Positions 12,577-13,175 of a stretch of 13,175 nucleotides of DNA are shown one piece after another (positions within the stretch are counted from its first letter, which is position 1; each line of letters opens with the position of its first letter). Origin of the DNA: Actinomycetota bacterium (GTDB lineage: Bacteria; Actinomycetota; Acidimicrobiia; Spongiisociales; UBA5794); NCBI GenBank assembly GCA_003648875.1, contig QMQC01000017.1:1-13175 (forward strand), given 5' to 3'. The notes below the pieces were generated by a model. The model was not told the DNA's origin. It was given only the letters and a program-made list of their open reading frames with translations, and did not search any database. Both the position numbers and the translations under genes were made by a program.

Positions 12577-13175
12577 AGGTGAAGGGTAGTGACCCCCGAC
12601 AGCTCACGATTCACGGCTTCGGCTATGAAGCTGTGCATTCGATCCCTTGCTGTTGCTGCGATTGTTGTCGGAAAGGCGTCGAATGCGTGGACACCGCCTG
12701 GGTATATCGCCAACTCCGTGTCGTTGCCAGCAGCGAGCCAGCGTGTCGCCATGAACAGGGAGTCGTCGATCAGGGGATCCCATGTCCCGACGGAGAACAG
12801 GGAGGGGGGCATGTCGTGAAGCTCGCCATAGAGGGGGGAGAAGTCCGGATCGTCCATCGCGATCTTCTTACCTCCCACATAGTGCTCACCGAACCATGTC
12901 ATGGTGTCCGGTTCGAGAACGAGCCCTCGGGTCGTCCAATGCCGCACGGATGGCGTTCCGTGAGGAAGATACGACCCATAGACGAGGTTCGCTCCGAGCC
13001 AGTCGGTGTAGCCGAGCTCGTTGCGCGTCTTGAGCAAGGTGGCAGCAACGAGATTCGCACCCGCCGACTCGCCCCCGATCGTGAACCGGTCGGTGCCGAA
13101 TTTCGACTCTCCCTCATCGATCAACCACTTCGCAGCTGCTGCGCAGTCGTCGACTCCGGCGGGGTATGGATGTTC
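12567..13175 (-). CDS. Alpha/beta hydrolase (HSL-type esterase family), N-terminus outside window
   Basis: The frame is open from the right edge to TAG at 12567-12569, giving 202 visible residues; the first start codons inside the window (TTG at 13124) are not the true start because the family sequence continues upstream (EHPYPAGVDDCAAAAKWL). The nucleophile motif GGESAGAN has Ser37 of the fragment. The acid is probably the first or second Asp of TWDPLIDDS, and the base is the His of GVHAFDAFP. These match the C-terminal two thirds of hormone-sensitive-lipase-like carboxylesterases; the HGGG oxyanion motif would be off the edge. The substrate is unknown. The last residues (about TTLHLPC) are encoded by the SRP promoter and 5' end, so this C-terminus may be poorly constrained. 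Confidence 0.9.
   Translation of the reverse strand, partial: EHPYPAGVDDCAAAAKWLIDEGESKFGTDRFTIGGESAGANLVAATLLKTRNELGYTDWLGANLVYGSYLPHGTPSVRHWTTRGLVLEPDTMTWFGEHYVGGKKIAMDDPDFSPLYGELHDMPPSLFSVGTWDPLIDDSLFMATRWLAAGNDTELAIYPGGVHAFDAFPTTIAATARDRMHSFIAEAVNRELSGVTTLHLPC
12583..12588 (-). promoter_or_regulatory. Candidate -10 box of the SRP RNA gene
   Basis: TACCCT (TAnnnT pattern) on the minus strand ends 6 nt before the predicted RNA 5' end at about 12576. The box lies inside the 3' end of the hydrolase gene. No convincing -35 box is seen. Confidence 0.4.

Overview
The window looks like a piece of an actinobacterial (Actinomycetota) chromosome. The main evidence is gene order. Reading from the right, tRNA-Leu(CAG), fhaA, fhaB, pstP, rodA/ftsW, pbpA and pknB, with trpG facing them on the other side, follow the order known around the pknB cell-wall/cell-division cluster of Mycobacterium and Streptomyces. 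Several details differ from those models: there is no pknA, a mutY gene lies between pknB and trpG, PstP lacks a membrane part, FhaA is short, and the SRP RNA is of the long, Alu-domain type. These suggest a lineage outside the well-studied orders; Acidimicrobiia or a neighbouring class is my inference, not something proved here.

Layout. 1-912 (+): the 3' end of a class E sortase gene, a 50-residue membrane protein, and the glutamine amidotransferase trpG/pabA, all joined by 4-nt start/stop overlaps. 919-8677 (-): the block fhaA > fhaB > pstP > rodA/ftsW > pbpA, then a 100-nt gap, then pknB > mutY. Nearly every junction is a 4-nt overlap, so translational coupling is likely. 8678-8818 is an intergenic region rich in short repeats and hairpins. 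8819-8902 (+): tRNA-Leu, followed after only 2 nt by a membrane-anchored protein of unknown function, a DUF4446 protein, serS and a ubiE/menG-type methyltransferase. 12303-12576 (-): a large SRP RNA whose 5' end overlaps the stop codon of an alpha/beta-hydrolase gene (12567-13175, -) that runs off the right edge.

How the parts fit. PknB senses the cell wall through six PASTA repeats and phosphorylates proteins; PstP removes phosphates; FhaA and FhaB bind phosphothreonine and carry the signal to wall synthesis. RodA/FtsW (glycan polymerase) and PbpA (transpeptidase) are the machinery being controlled. The right-hand (+) genes are housekeeping: seryl-tRNA charging and probable menaquinone methylation.

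I see no defence system, CRISPR array, insertion sequence or prophage. The most interesting points are a shared arrangement of heptamer repeats, hairpin and TAnnnT box upstream of both fhaA and pknB, with spacing that fits leaderless translation; the tRNA that abuts a start codon; and the large SRP RNA embedded against a protein gene.
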